A stretch of DNA of 64,000 nt from Proteles cristata cristata. Taxonomy: Eukaryota > Chordata > Mammalia > Carnivora > Hyaenidae. The stretch lies in contig JAESUZ010002887.1 of NCBI GenBank assembly GCA_017311185.1, forward strand, positions 20,362 through 84,361, in the 5' to 3' direction. Numbering within the stretch: the stretch's first letter is position 1; every line of letters begins with the position of its first letter. The position numbers were made by a program, and so were the translations under genes. This document shows, one piece after another, positions 30,494-41,957 of this stretch. The notes below the pieces were generated by a model. That model was not told where the DNA came from. It did not search any database and worked only from the letters and a program-made list of their open reading frames with translations.

Positions 30494-32552
30494 AATGGTT
30501 ACTCCAGACTTTTACTGTTTTCTTGAAGGCCTCCTCCCTTTTAGCTCAGGAGTCACAGAGAGCTTCTGTTTTGCTTTTTTAGCTTCGCAGAATCTTCAGA
30601 AAACCCTTCCTGTGCTTCCATCTCCCCAAAGTCTAAGGCAGAGATATGCTTTCTGGCTTCCTTTGAAGCGAGATTGTGGGCAGCAGCAGCGCTAGCCTGC
30701 GTAGCATCGGTAGAAGAAGATCTCTCCTCTGAGTGGATGCAGTCTCATGGGCTCACAGTGAAGCATGAGTACAGTGCTTTCATGCAGATGAGGCAAAAAG
30801 CCCTGACAGATGAAATGATATGGTCTCCTGGTTTCCTAAGAAGGTGATGCCCGTCAAGTAGCTCCTATACTCTGTCCACCTCATCTTCCCCTCCCTCCTG
30901 AGTGCCTCGGAGGACTCACCGTCTCCAATGGCTTTGATCAAGGTTGATGGCTCCACACAGGCGCTTCCTCCTATCAAGCACCACAGCACCCGCCATACCC
31001 ATTTCTCTCATTCTCTCTGGAATCTTTATCTTCCATTTGCTTCCTCCCCTCTGAGAAGTAAGTTTGCACTGCTGTCATTTTAAGCAAGTCTCTTGACATT
31101 GCCACCATGCCTCCAAGACCTGAAAACCAGATGCCTTAGCCGTTTCGTGACTTCTCACTAAGCTTTTGAGAGCAGATTCCATCCCAAACCCTTTTCCACC
31201 TACCGTAGCCTTCTAATTCTCCAAGTCAGTGGGTCCGTTATCCTCTTCTCATTCTCTTTGACTTTTGTGCAGACCTGGGACATCCAGTGGATTCCCCATT
31301 CTGCTTCTTAAACATCTCATACTGTGGCTTCCAGAACACCCCTTGCATCCGATTTCCTCATTATCCCTTTGACTGTTGCTTGCATTTTTCTGATTCTTCC
31401 CTCTCTTCCAGCTCTTTGAATATTGGAATTTCCCATCATTTTATCTTCAGGTGTTCCCTCTTTTTACTCTAAACAATCTCTAACGAATTGCATCTGTTCC
31501 TGTACCCCTAACTCCCACGTCCTGGCCGATACTATCAAATCTACATCCCTGCTCATTTCTTAAGTATGGACTATATTTCTCATTCTGACACAGATTTACC
31601 GCGTGTATCTCAGACTTAAGCTGACTGTGTCAGTCAGGGTTTTAGCAGAGACAGATCCACTAGGAAATCACATATACGTGATTTCTTACAGAGACTTGAC
31701 CTTTGGTAGTTACAGAAGTTGGCAAACTATTTCTGTAAGTCTGTGGCCTCCACACTGGATTCTGGAACTTAAAGTCGGCAGGGTGGGCAACTGGGAAGGG
31801 AAGATAGCTCTAGCTGGGGTGGAGCAAGGACAAATAGGAGTCCATGAACAGGGACTGGAGCCCCCCATGCCAGTCTCTAGAGGCCTACGCCTGTCCCTTG
31901 GGTGATATAGGTGTCCTATAGGAGAAAAGAGCATCCTTCGCCCTGGGGCTGATCCTGCACCTGGGCCAGCAGTCAGAGGAGCAGAAAGCTGAGAAGGGGA
32001 AAGGGAAGGCCCACCTGCTGAGCCACACAACCAGGTGAGCCACCTGATAAGTGACATTGAGCACGAACTGCAACATCACCTGGTGTCACTGCATCCACCT
32101 TCTGAATCTCACCCCAAATGTCTCCTAAAACCAATCCTACCCAAAAGCATTCAGAGAAAGGAATTCTGAGAAATAAAGATTCGTCTAGGCAAGTTAACAC
32201 GTTAGAAGGCCACCCTACTTTTCAAAGTTAGATTCACTATCTTCCTATGTCTTGTCCCTCAGAAAAGTGCCCTTCTGACACCCTCCCTATGGCAATACCA
32301 TCTTCCTACTTGTCTAACTTCGAACCTCTAAGTCATGTCTACCTTTTTTCTCTCACAACCCTGCCCCCTCCCTCTTATGGTACATTCAGTTAGTCACCAA
32401 GTCTTGCTAATCCTAACTTAGTAATTTTTTTCCCACATTTTTCCTCTTCATGCAATCCCATATCTTCACCATTCCTTGTGTGGCCGATGGATCAGAAGCA
32501 CTGGTCCAAATGCCTCCAAGTTGTTCCCCACCCCATTCACATAATTAGATCC
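30494..32552. other. Single-copy DNA with suspected L2-like text
   Basis: About 2 kb. 31200-31620 is pyrimidine-rich and has L2-like phrasing, but I cannot align it with confidence. 31630-32200 is mixed-composition sequence with short overlapping frames on both strands (31603-31905 plus, 32057-31710 minus) and no domain. No gene is supported. Confidence 0.4.
32275..32480 (+). repeat. L2-like LINE fragment
   Basis: The pyrimidine-rich text 'ctctcacaaccctgccccc', 'acattcagttagtcaccaag' and 'gtcttgctaatcctaac' follows the L2 coding region in plus orientation ('tcagtcaccaagtcctg' in typical copies). Diverged and short. Confidence 0.45.
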
Positions 32553-32569
32553 AATTATGTCATTTTCTT

Positions 32570-32795
32570 TCTTTAAAAAATTTTTAATGTTTATTTATTT
32601 TTGAGAGAGAGAGACAGAGTGTGTGGGAGGGGAAGGGCAGAGAGAGAGAGGGGGGGAGACACAGAATCCAAAGCAGGCTCCAGGCTCTGAGCTGTTAGCA
32701 CAGAGCCTGACATGGGGCTTGAACTCAGAAACTGTGAGATCATGAACTGGACTGAAGTCAGATGCTTAACCGACTGAGCCACCCAGGTGCTCCAT
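32570..32795 (-). mobile_element. CanSINE with perfect 17-bp TSD
   Basis: Minus-strand copy with 'tttaatgtttatttatttttg' tail complement, GA-rich body including 'gagggggggagac', and head ending 'gagccacccaggtgctcc'. TSD 'aattatgtcattttctt' is identical at 32553-32569 and 32796-32812. Confidence 0.96.
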
Positions 32796-32874
32796 AATTA
32801 TGTCATTTTCTTAATATAATGTCGTTCATGGATCATTTAATCTATAGAATGAATGAAAACCCCTAAACATGTAG

Positions 32875-33355
32875 ATTGGATTATGGATTATTGTTCCTAA
32901 TTCTTCCCTCTCCCCACAATAGAATTTTATATCTGTGCCCTTTGCTGTGACTGCAAATCTTTATGTAATGTGAACACAGTAGATTTTCCCATCCCATGCA
33001 ACTTGCATCGGTCAATGGAATCTTGGCTGACATGATATCAAAAGACTTTAAATGTGCTTATATGGTTTAGATCCCTATCTCCGGTTTCAGTTATTGTCAT
33101 GAGGAATGCATGCCTAGAAATGTGTGCTGTGGCTACAGGTTCTAGAATGAGATGTGTGGAGTAGAACTGATCTGCACCCTGTAGCCAGCCTCGGCTTAAC
33201 TTGTGTAGGTCCTGCAGAAATCAACCAAAATCAACCAAACCTCAGCTGACCCACCTGTGAATTAGAAAATAAATGTTTGTTATTGTAAGCTTGTAAGATA
33301 TGGGGCATTATTCATTACACAGCATTATTGTAGCAATAATTGAGCAATACATGTA
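32875..33355 (+). repeat. Ancient LTR-like / mammal-wide repeat (family not named)
   Basis: About 480 bp with 'ggtcaatggaatcttggctg', 'ctttaaatgtgcttatatgg', 'gaatgagatgtgtggag', 'aaaataaatgtttgttattg' and 'acagcattattgtagcaata', in the order of a mammal-wide repeat I recall from other genomes. The AATAAA followed by a short conserved end suggests an LTR-type or MaLR-related origin. Orientation is set by the AATAAA. Confidence 0.5.
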
Positions 33356-33705
33356 ATATACAAGTCTTCCACGATCTAAACTCAGCCAGACATTTAGCGG
33401 CAATGTCAAGCCATTTTCTCCCATGCATCTATAGGAATACTTGTTCTCACGTATTGAGCACCTGCACTTTTCATGCCAGATTGACTTGCTCATACTAGTG
33501 AATAAATAGCAGAACTAAGGTTCATGTATGTCACAGTCCAGAGCATCATGTATTAATCTCACATTTTTATTCTGATAATCTGTTCTCCAGCCACATAGTT
33601 GCTTGGGATCCTCCAAACATGCCTATAACACGAAACCTATAATTCTCCATCTACTTTTGTAGGTGAAATGTCAGGCTCCCACTTATGGATAATCTGTTCA
33701 CATTA
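33356..33705. other. Single-copy spacer, nothing recognised
   Basis: About 350 bp of AT-rich sequence with no repeat, RNA or coding evidence. Confidence 0.45.
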
Positions 33706-33707
33706 AT

Positions 33708-33932
33708 AGTGACTAAATTTATTGAGTGCAATGTTGCAGCCACTATGTTCTTAGTTACTCATTTACTCTTCACAACAACCCTGTAACGTAGGTACCATTA
33801 TTGTCATTATAACAGAGGAGAAAACTGCGACCCAGAGAAGCAAAGTAATTTGCAAAGTCACACAGTGAATCACAGATCCAGGATTCAAGCCGAGTTTAAC
33901 ACCAAAGCCTCTGCTCTTCGCCAGTCTACTGA
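33708..33932 (-). repeat. MIR, nearly complete
   Basis: In reverse orientation the expected order is visible: 'tttattgagtgcaatg', 'ttactcttcacaacaaccctg', 'taggtaccattattgtc', 'gagaaaactgcgacccagag', 'gcaaagtcacacagtgaatc', 'ccaggattcaagccgag', 'gctcttcgcc'. This spans almost the whole tRNA-derived MIR element. Confidence 0.7.
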
Positions 33933-34081
33933 ATCCCCATCACCTGCCATTGGGTCTCTAATGTCCCTGTGCTACTCTGCACATACCTGTATTATAATTC
34001 TGCACATTTTATGATGATTATTTATACCACTGTTTCTCCCATTTCACTGCAAACTTTTAGAAGTCAAGGATTCTAAGTCAA

Positions 34082-34289
34082 GGGCACCTGGGTGGCTCAG
34101 TTGGTTGAGCATCCAACTTCGGCTCGGGTCATGATCTTGTGGTTGGTGAGTCTGAACCCCACATCGGGCTTACTGCTGTCAGTGCAGAGCCCGCTTTGGA
34201 TCCTCTGTCTCCCTCTCTCTCTGCCCCTCTCCTTCTCTCACTCTCTCTCCCAAAAAGAAATAAACATTAAAAAAAAAAAAAAAAAAAAA
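34082..34289 (+). mobile_element. CanSINE with long oligo-A tail
   Basis: Plus-strand copy: 'gggcacctgggtggctcag' head, 'gtcagtgcagagcccgc' core, CT-rich body, and a tail ending in about 20 A (34270-34289). The presumed TSD ('gaagtcaag' / 'gaagccaag') is short and imperfect. Confidence 0.93.
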
Positions 34290-34303
34290 GAAGCCAAGAA
34301 CTC

Positions 34304-34455
34304 AGGGGTCCCTGGGTGGCTCCGTTGGTTAAGACTCTGAGTCTAGATTTTGGCTCAGATCATGATCTCACGGTTCGTGAACTGTCAGCACAGAGCCTGC
34401 CTGGGATTTCTCTCTCTCTCTTTCTCTCTCTAAATACATACATACATACAAGTAT
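34304..34455 (+). mobile_element. CanSINE with internal deletion and (ATAC)n tail
   Basis: Plus-strand SINE starting 'ggggtccctgggtggctcc' only 14 bp after the preceding copy. Sequence jumps from the 'cacggttcgtga' part of the B box straight to 'actgtcagcacagagcc', losing about 30 bp including the conserved 'gttcgagcccc'. The tail has become about four 'atac' units (34434-34450). Confidence 0.9.
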
Positions 34456-34459
34456 GTCA

Positions 34460-36365
34460 AGGTCTCAATCTTAGGCGTCCTTTGTCCTCATGTGTCTGGT
34501 ACCTAGTAAGCAGATGGCCCATACCTACTTCTCACTAAATGTTTGTGAATGCTATTTGCTGTGGAACTGTTTTGTCGTCCCTCAAATTTTCATCACAAAA
34601 ATGCTGGAGAATTGGTCCAAATTGCCTTTCTCTGAAACATGAAAATGACACAACCTATTTTGAGAACGATTTATAAAAAAATCATGTTTTTCACACAGTC
34701 AGAAAGGACGTAATGATAAGGAATTTTTCAAATTCCCCCTCAGGTGCTTGCCTCTTAAACATCAATCAACCAATCAACAAATCCTGACTGAGTACCTCCT
34801 ATGCATCAAAACCAGGCCAACCACTTGTACTACAGATGGCTAACTAATTACTTTGTGCTCTGCTGGCTGTATTTCATTTTTTTCAGACCCAGTCTTATTT
34901 TTGTGTCTTTGAGCCAGTGGGATCAATGAATATGGAAAGAACTTAAGATAAAATGAAAATTTTACCTGACAGCCTTTTCTGGAAGCTTCAATGGCTCTGG
35001 GAGAGTTTATTGATTCCTAAAGAAAAATTACCATTCTCTTTTAAGGAAGGGTGAAACATAGGAGGGTTTAGTGACTAAACGGAAGTAGAGCAATTAGCAC
35101 AGCTGTTTAAAATCTAGATTATTTCCATTGATTAGATGGCCTTAGAATTGTTGAAGGTAACGGGAAATACGTATGTGAACAAGACAGGCGTTAGGTCTGT
35201 GAGCCTAGACCCGCCTTTTTCAAGAAAAAAGACCGGCGCTGAGAGAATTCAGTCATAAAAGTGAAGGGAGAATTTCTGAAGGTTTTAAAGTGTATTAGGA
35301 AAAGGTTTTTTTTCTTTATAAGGGTTAGGTAGTCATAGTCATGCATTAAGATTTTTGAGACCAAGTACAAGGGACTTGCTTAAAAAACAAAGTACAAAAC
35401 AAAAAGGGACACCGGAGGTAATATTTATTGAACCTATTAGACCTATATTAGTGGGTTATTTTCTTTTAAGGAGTTATTTTCTTTCAGTGAATGTATAAAT
35501 TTTCCCTTTTTGGTGCTGAGACATTTTACACACATACATTGTCCTAATCACACTGAAAAAAAGCATACAGTAGAATCCAAAAATTTCAGCCTTGTTCATC
35601 AAGGGAAAAAAATAGGTGAGCAACATTTTCTTCCATAGTGTTGACTTCTTACCAGCTCTGTATGAATATACTGAACGAAAAAAGTGGATTTTTGAATGGC
35701 CCAGTGATTTGTTGGTCCAATCTTGCCTGGGTTGTAGAGAATTAAAACAGATGCACATTTCCCTTATCATACGCATTTGCTGTATCAACAGAATGGTTTG
35801 TATCCCAGATGTGGGGAATGCAATTTAAGAAAAGTAAATCTCAAGGTTGAAGAAGGAATATAATGATGAAAAACATAATTGAGGCAAGAAAGCTCAGAGC
35901 TCAGTATTTCGTTAGTTTGGGTAATTAAAAAAATCGTTTGTATATAAAGAGGAAGACAGAAGATGATGGCTTTGGTGGTTCTTTGTGTGGCGTGATAGCA
36001 CAGGATGAATGGTACACAATTAGGGCATCTGTAAAATCACAGTTGAATGAACCAGAGGAAGAGTTGGCTTTGAATGTAGGCCTGCATTCCCGATGTGAGT
36101 CAGGTACCATTTCATCAAGACACATGCTCTTGTCTGTTCCATTGCACAACCAACCGCTGGCTTGCTGTATGTGCGTTTCATTCATTTATTCATAAATATG
36201 TACTGGGGTCTGTTCAGTACGCTTGGCCGAGTAACTCTTGTTTTTCCTAGACCTGTTATTCCTGCCATCCTTCCTTTTGGTGTAGAAGTCACCATCTGTC
36301 TTGCCTTCAGAACTGGGCACAAGGGACGGGGGTCCTGCCCTGGGATCTGCTTACCGAGGGTCCCA
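34460..36365. other. Single-copy DNA with small L2/MIR-like traces
   Basis: About 1.9 kb. 34470-34555 ('gtacctagtaagcagatgg', 'ctcactaaatgtttgtgaatg') resembles an L2 3' end; 34775-34815 ('gagtacctcctatgcatc') resembles the same family. The rest (35000-36360), including frames at 35474-35788 and 35925-36195, shows no recognisable domain or repeat. Confidence 0.4.
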
Positions 36366-36378
36366 CCTGGGTCCTCTT

Positions 36379-36613
36379 TTTTTTTTTTACTTTGTTATTT
36401 TTTTAAATGTTTTAGTTATTTCTGAGAGAGAGAGAGAGACAGTGTGAGCAGGGGAGGGTCAGAGAGAGAGGGAGGCACAGAATCCGAAACAGCCTCCAGG
36501 CTCTGACCTGGCAGTCAGCACAGAGCCTGACGCGGGGCTCGAACTCACGAACCTTGAGATCATGACCTGAGCCGAAGTCGGACCCTTAACCGACTGAGCC
36601 ACCCAGGTGCCCC
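36379..36613 (-). mobile_element. CanSINE
   Basis: Minus-strand full-length copy with T-rich tail (36379-36425), 'gtgagcaggggagggtcag' body, 'ggcagtcagcacagagcc' core and head ending 'gagccacccaggtgcccc'. Flanking copies of 'tgggtcct' with T-runs (36368 and 36618 areas) indicate an imperfect TSD. Confidence 0.93.
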
Positions 36614-36629
36614 ATTTGGGTCCTTTTTT

Positions 36630-37850
36630 GAGTACAGTCCTCATTAGAGGGTGAGGAGTCCTTGGGACCAAGAAAATATTCCTGCTGAGATCAGTCTACC
36701 GAGAGCTTGTGGCCACTGAGGGCCTCTTCTCCCACCCTTCTAGGCCAAAGTCTGAGTTGGGGCCAGGTTCACGGGTGTGCCACCTGTGTAGTTCTGCAGG
36801 GCCCTGTGCTCAGCAAGGCCCACCCTTGATTTCATGCTCTGCTGTTATTGTCTTGAAATGATTCATAAGTTTATCTTTGACCTTGTGTTTTGTAAAGGAA
36901 GCCTGATGGGACCGTGGGTGCGCACATGGGCAGACCGGGCACTCTGTTTCCTGTAAGCTGCCTCTTCTCTGCTCATTGCCCCTCCTATAGCACAAGTGTC
37001 TGCAGTGCCCGTGAGCCCAGAATTCTGGTGGGCCCGCTTGCGAGGGGGGTTTTGTGAGACTGCACGCAGGTCCAGAGTAAGTGTGCTGCATTTATGACGG
37101 AGGCAGGGAGGGCGAACAACCCAGAAAGGCCACACTTCCCATCTGCACTGGAACTTGTCTTTGAGGGAAGAAAGAATTCTAAGAAAGCATGAATGAGCCA
37201 GAAACAGTGTCACATCCTTTCTTACTTATTTACTTTCCTGTATTCGTTAACCACTTTTGCTGAAAATGAAGACACAGAAGAGGGAAAGAGGCAAATCCAC
37301 AATTTCTGTTTCTCTCCTTCCTTACGTATCAGGACACTGACGGTAAAGACTATATTGGCACATGTCAAGAAGTGAAATAAAAACAGTTGAGTTAATTGCT
37401 CTAGTAAGAAAGAGATACAAATGCATACCCTTTTTATAAAATAGGAGCTGCGTAGTTTCAGTATTCTTCATGTGAGTTAAAAGCTCTTACAGTTGCATTT
37501 AAACCTAGCATTGCATGATAAAAAGATGAATGGTAAAATTCATGCTAATAATTTAAATTTAATTTTTTTCTTTTTTAGAATGGACTTAAGTAGCTAATAA
37601 ACAACACTGTGACAAGTGAGAGAATGTGGGAAAAAGAAGCAAGCTGTATATTTTAGTACCCTTGACAGCCCTTTTTTCCTGCCTTTTGAACAAGGGGCTT
37701 TGCATTTTCATTTTGTACTGGGCCAGGTAAGTCTGCAGCTAGTCCTGCTCAAGGTAGCTGGGGCCCAAGAGTCTTGCCCAAAGGGGGCTCTTAGCTCTCT
37801 TGAAATCTTTTCCCCACATGCATCCTTTTAATGCATATATAAGATCACAC
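36630..37850. other. Single-copy DNA, no gene recognised
   Basis: About 1.2 kb. A splice-acceptor-like 'tttttttcttttttag' ends at 37579 but no exon can be supported to its right, because the following frame stops quickly. No transposon is recognised. Confidence 0.4.
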
Positions 37851-37852
37851 AG

Positions 37853-37998
37853 ACTGTCTTTGCATTTTCTGTTTCCTTCACTAAAGTCTGAGTGCTTGGG
37901 GCATCTTAGTCACTTTTGTATTCCTAACTGATAACGCAGGGCCACTCACAGTAGGCACTTCATAAGTACTTGCTAAGTTAGTGAATGAATGAATGAAC
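37853..37998 (+). repeat. L2 3' end with GAAT tail
   Basis: The text 'gtctgagtgcttgggg', 'cactcacagtaggcacttc', 'aagtacttgctaagttag' and the terminal (GAAT)n (37983-37996) is the characteristic 3' terminus of LINE-2 in plus orientation. Confidence 0.65.
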
Positions 37999-38049
37999 AC
38001 ACATGAATAGGGAAGTCCCTATCTTCAGGGGTTTAAATCTGTAGGGGGC

Positions 38050-38266
38050 GGGGCGCCTGGGTGGCTCAGTCGGTTAAGCGTCCAACTTCAGCTCAGGTCA
38101 TGATCTCACAGTTCGTGGGTTTGAGCCCCATGTTGGGCTCTGTGCTGACAGCTCAGAGCCTGGACCTGCTTCAGATTCTGTGACTCCCTCTCTCTCTGAC
38201 CCTCCCTGCCCACACTCTCTTTCTCTCTCTCTCTCTCTCTCTCAGAAATAAATAAAACATTTAAAA
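38050..38266 (+). mobile_element. CanSINE with 15-bp TSD
   Basis: Plus-strand, near-consensus head ('ggggcgcctgggtggctcag'), B box 'gggtttgagcccc', (TC)n stretch at 38221-38243 and 'gaaataaataaaacattt' tail. TSDs 'aaatct(gt/ac)agggggc' (38035-38049, 38267-38281) differ at two bases. Confidence 0.95.
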
Positions 38267-38281
38267 AAATCTACAGGGGGC

Positions 38282-39420
38282 AATAGGCAATACGAACACT
38301 GTGAAGTTAAATTTGGTAACAGGTAATAAATAAAGTAAATGAATGAATGACTAGATAAAAATAAGGTTCTATGGGCCTATAGAAAAGGGGCATCTAACTC
38401 AGCTTTGGATACTGTCTAGGCCAGTCGTGTTCTACTTTGGGTGAACGTTAGAATTACTTAGATTTTTTGAAAGCTGAGTAACAATGATTTAATTGGCCAT
38501 ATCCCAGATCTGTTAACCCAGATCCATATCCCAGACTCCCTGGGAATGGGACCCAGATAATAATAACTCCTCAGGTGATTCTAAGATAAAGCCTAAGCTG
38601 AGAACCTCAGGTTGAGCCTGGGTCAGGAAAGATCAGTAGAATTCTGGCAAATGGTGGCGGGGGCGGCCAGGGTGGGCCGATGACGTAGTAAGAGAAAAGT
38701 AGGTGGGTTGGAGGGTAAACAACTTGTTTAAATTCTTGGAGTTTCATTTATCTCATATGTAAGACATGGCTAAGAATATTTTGCTCATGGGATTGTTTTA
38801 AGGAGTAAAGAGATGATTTCTGTGAAGTGCTCAGTTCATAAGAGGTGCCCAGTAGTACTGAATTTCGATCACTTGTGTGTGCAGTTGTTGATGGTTTGTT
38901 TTTGTGTGTAGGTTGTCTGGAGTGTAGACAATCTACTACCGAATCTCTGAGCATTTCTCCAAGGAGACAAGGGCATGCTCAAGGCCTCCTTCCAAGTGGT
39001 ATGTAAAGCAGAAGCCACACTTGTCTTTAAGGCCAGCAGATCGCTGGCCTCCGCTTGCTTCCTGGTGGCAGGCTTCCTTGTCATTGATAATTAGGCTCTG
39101 CTCTATTCTGATCATGTTTTTGCTTGTCAGCTTGATTCTCAATCTCCCTCCTCTGCCTTGGCTCCACACGTTACATCTACGTGCTGGAGGAATGACAAAA
39201 GAAGATATTTCCATCGACATTCTCAATAGCCTGAAGGACTTTGTCATGCTTTCTTTTGGTTTGGGGTCCTAGGGTAAGACTTGGGGGTTCCATGAGGCTC
39301 AGGAGGTTGAGTCTATATGAATGGACACGAGTGTATGGTGGCCAGGGAATAATTTTTGTTAAATCCTTTGATCCAAAATCTCAAGGAGATTCAATGAATG
39401 AGGTGGACCAGGCCAATTCT
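38282..39420. other. Single-copy DNA, no gene recognised
   Basis: About 1.1 kb including a MER5-like relic (listed separately). Overlapping frames near 38869-39272 on both strands show no domain. Confidence 0.4.
38415..38625. repeat. MER5-like hAT DNA-transposon relic
   Basis: 'gggtgaacgttagaattac' at the left and 'caggtgattctaagataaagc', 'gctgagaacctcaggttgag' at the right recall the short palindromic-ended MER5 (hAT-Charlie) elements, whose ends read 'tgagaaccactg'. Diverged, about 200 bp, no coding content. Confidence 0.5.
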
Positions 39421-39432
39421 AAAGGACTGAGA

Positions 39433-39658
39433 CGGGGCACCTGACAGTCGGTGAAGCGTCTGACTTCAGCTCAGGTCATGATCTTGTGATTCATGAGTTC
39501 GAGCCCAGCATCGGGCTATATGCTGACAATTCAGAGCCTGGAGCCTGTTTCGGATTCTGTGTCTCTATGTCTCCCTCTCTTTCTGCTTCCTCCGCCCTCC
39601 CCCTACTCTGCCTCTCTCTCTCTCTCTCTCTCAGAAATGAATACACTTAGAAATAAAT
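39433..39658 (+). mobile_element. CanSINE with perfect 12-bp TSD
   Basis: Plus-strand copy with a small head deletion ('gggcacctgacagtcgg'), B box 'gagttcgagccc', duplicated 'gtgtctctatgtctcc', (TC)n run (39611-39633) and a tail. TSD 'aaaggactgaga' is identical at 39421-39432 and 39659-39670. Confidence 0.94.
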
Positions 39659-39670
39659 AAAGGACTGAGA

Positions 39671-40454
39671 TGAATGTAGGCCAACATGGCCCCTGAGTGG
39701 ACGCAGTTAGACAGTGCTTCTCAAGCTATCTCTGGTGAAGGATTCGATACTGAAAACACTTTCCAGCCCACAGTAAACGAGTACTTTTGTAAAAATACAA
39801 TAAAACCAAAATACTAGAAAAATAAAAGAAAAAGACCCAAAGACATAAGATTCAAGTCTAAATGTTTTATTAGAGTCAACAGACGTCAAATTATACTTCA
39901 ACAAATATAATTGAAGCATATAAAACATAAAAAAGAAAAGAGTCACAGACACTATGTATGTTGTTTATGAAAATGTGCATATAGGCTATTAGTATAATCA
40001 CCATTACACATATCTGCTTGTTATTCCACAATCACAGCTAAACAAAAGTAGAGCAAAGTAGCAATTGCTTATATTAAATGCCTATACACATTTTTGGACA
40101 AACATTGTATATATGTATATATCACTGTATATATCAGTATTTGCAGTGCCATAACAAACGAGCATCCTTCTTGTTCATTAACTAATCTAGACATGACAAC
40201 TCACAGAGCCTAATAATGTATATCTAAAGTGTTTCTAGGTTTTCTTTTAATAACACTCAGAGTAAAGACATCAGTCTTAAGTACGAGTGCTGAGGGAAAT
40301 GAAGAAGGTATTTTCAGGCAGTTTCAGCAAGCTGGGGATATTTGTTTTTAACTTTTATCCAGAATGAATTAAGCAATGCTGTATTTTCACAATTCATCTG
40401 CAATCTTTCATCAGCAGCCAGTTCTAACAACCAATCCTGTAACCTATAATTGGA
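39671..40454. other. AT-rich single-copy DNA, nothing recognised
   Basis: About 780 bp, strongly AT-rich, with a TA-rich stretch at 40105-40140. No repeat or gene recognised. Confidence 0.4.
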
Positions 40455-40466
40455 TTTAAGTTCTTA

Positions 40467-40661
40467 TTTATTTACTTATTTAATGTTTATTTATTTTTGA
40501 GAGAGAGCAAGGGGTGGGGAGGGGCAGAGAGAGAGAGAGACATAGCATCCAAAGCAGGCCCCACACTGTGAGTGCAGAGCCCACTGCAGAACTCCTCAGA
40601 TCATGATGTGAGTCGAAATCAAGAGTCAGCTGCTTAACTGACCGAGCCACCCAGGTGCCCC
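40467..40661 (-). mobile_element. CanSINE with 10-bp TSD
   Basis: Minus-strand, diverged copy: 'tttaatgtttatttatttttg' tail complement, 'gagcaaggggtggggagggg' body, head ending 'gagccacccaggtgcccc'. TSD 'ttaagttctt' at 40457-40466 and 40662-40671. Confidence 0.92.
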
Positions 40662-40693
40662 TTAAGTTCTTTTTTAAAGAAAGAGATGGGTCA

Positions 40694-40924
40694 GGGGTGC
40701 TTGGGTTGCTCAGTTGGTTGAGTATCTGACTTCCGCTCAAGTTATGGTCTTGTGGTTCGTGGGTTCGAGCCCCGTGTTGGGTCGGGCTCTGTGCTGAGAG
40801 CTCTGAGCCTGTAGCCTGCCTCAGATTCTGTGTCTCCTTCTCTCTGTGCCCCTCCCCGCTGACCCTCTGTCTCTGTCAAAACTGAATAAACGTTAAAAGA
40901 AAATTAAAAAAAAAAGCAAAAAAG
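40694..40924 (+). mobile_element. CanSINE
   Basis: Plus-strand copy ('ggggtgcttgggttgctcag' head, B box 'gggttcgagcccc', A-rich tail 40885-40924). Flanking 'gatgggt' motifs at about 40685 and 40930 suggest an imperfect TSD. It follows a minus SINE 33 bp upstream, giving a head-to-head arrangement. Confidence 0.92.
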
Positions 40925-41249
40925 AAAAGGATGGGTTAAAGATCCATGAATTTACTGTGTGTGATTTTTTTGAAGGAAAATAAACTCAAAATGTTCTATC
41001 AGATTTGTAAGGTATTCAGAGAAAACTTTCTGCAGGTATGCAATATGGAGATGGTTATTCAAGTCCATGGTAATTGCTAAATTATGGAATATGTCTTAAC
41101 AGTCTTTACAAACTCTGTTCTTCCAATGTTTTACCTTTTGTCTAGGTTTTTAGATCTTAACTGCCATCAGAAAACATATTGTGTGTATCCTTGCATGGGA
41201 TAAGTACGGAACTCTGATCATAATTATCCTGAAACTCTAACACAAAAAT
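40925..41249. other. AT-rich spacer, nothing recognised
   Basis: About 325 bp between two SINEs with no recognisable repeat or coding content. Confidence 0.4.
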
Positions 41250-41263
41250 AACAAACTGGCTTT

Positions 41264-41472
41264 TTTTTAAAATTTATTTATTTCTAGGAGAGAGAGAGAC
41301 AGCATGAGCAGGGAAGGGTCAGAGAGAGAGGGAGTGACAGACTCCAAAACAGGCTCAGGCTCTGAGCTGGCAGTCAGCACAGAGCCCGATGCGGGGCTTG
41401 AACCCACGAACCGCGAGATCATGACCTAAGCGAAAGTCAGACGCTTAACCGACTAAGCCACCCAGGTGCTCC
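41264..41472 (-). mobile_element. Young-subfamily CanSINE with perfect 14-bp TSD
   Basis: Minus-strand full-length copy carrying 'tttctaggagagag', 'gagctggcagtcagcacag', 'gacctaagcgaaagtc' and 'ctaagccacccagg'. TSD 'aacaaactggcttt' is identical at 41250-41263 and 41473-41486. Confidence 0.96.
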
Positions 41473-41854
41473 AACAAACTGGCTTTCTAATTTGTACCTT
41501 TAAAAAGCTGGATTAAACTGGTTTCCTATATTGCAGAAACAGAGTTCATTCCGTAGTTCAAACCTTCTCAACCAAACTTTTCTCAGCATGCGATAATCAT
41601 TGTTTATGTTCAGTTTCTATGTTATCACAAAATGTAGAGAACAATGTGAAACGTAAAACATTAGCTTTAATGTAATTCTCAGATTTATCATGACAGTAAC
41701 CACACTGTTGAGCTCAGCGGACATTATTTTCGTAGCAAGATTTTCGTGATGAAGGAAAGAGCTTTGATTGACATTCTGGAGACACTTTGATCTGAGTAGC
41801 TACTCAGAATGGTTTTTGTATAATTGTAGCTGAACCCTCAGAACATCACTTCGA

Positions 41855-41957
41855 GGAGTGCCTGATAGGCTCAGTTGGTAGAGCATGTGACTGCTAATCT
41901 CAGGGTGATGAGTTCAAGCCCCACATTGGGCATGGAGCCAACTTAAAAAAAAAATTA
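41855..41957 (+). mobile_element. Older short CanSINE
   Basis: tRNA-like head only ('gtgcctgataggctcagttgg', B box 'gagttcaagcccc', then 'ggcatggagccaacttaaaaaaaaaa') with no CT-rich body. Same structural class as the copy at 5396. Confidence 0.8.

Noticed and set aside
37560..37620. Splice acceptor and exon at 37579
   Set aside because: The polypyrimidine-AG looks good, but the downstream frames close quickly and no donor site is evident. T-rich AG motifs are common by chance in AT-rich DNA.
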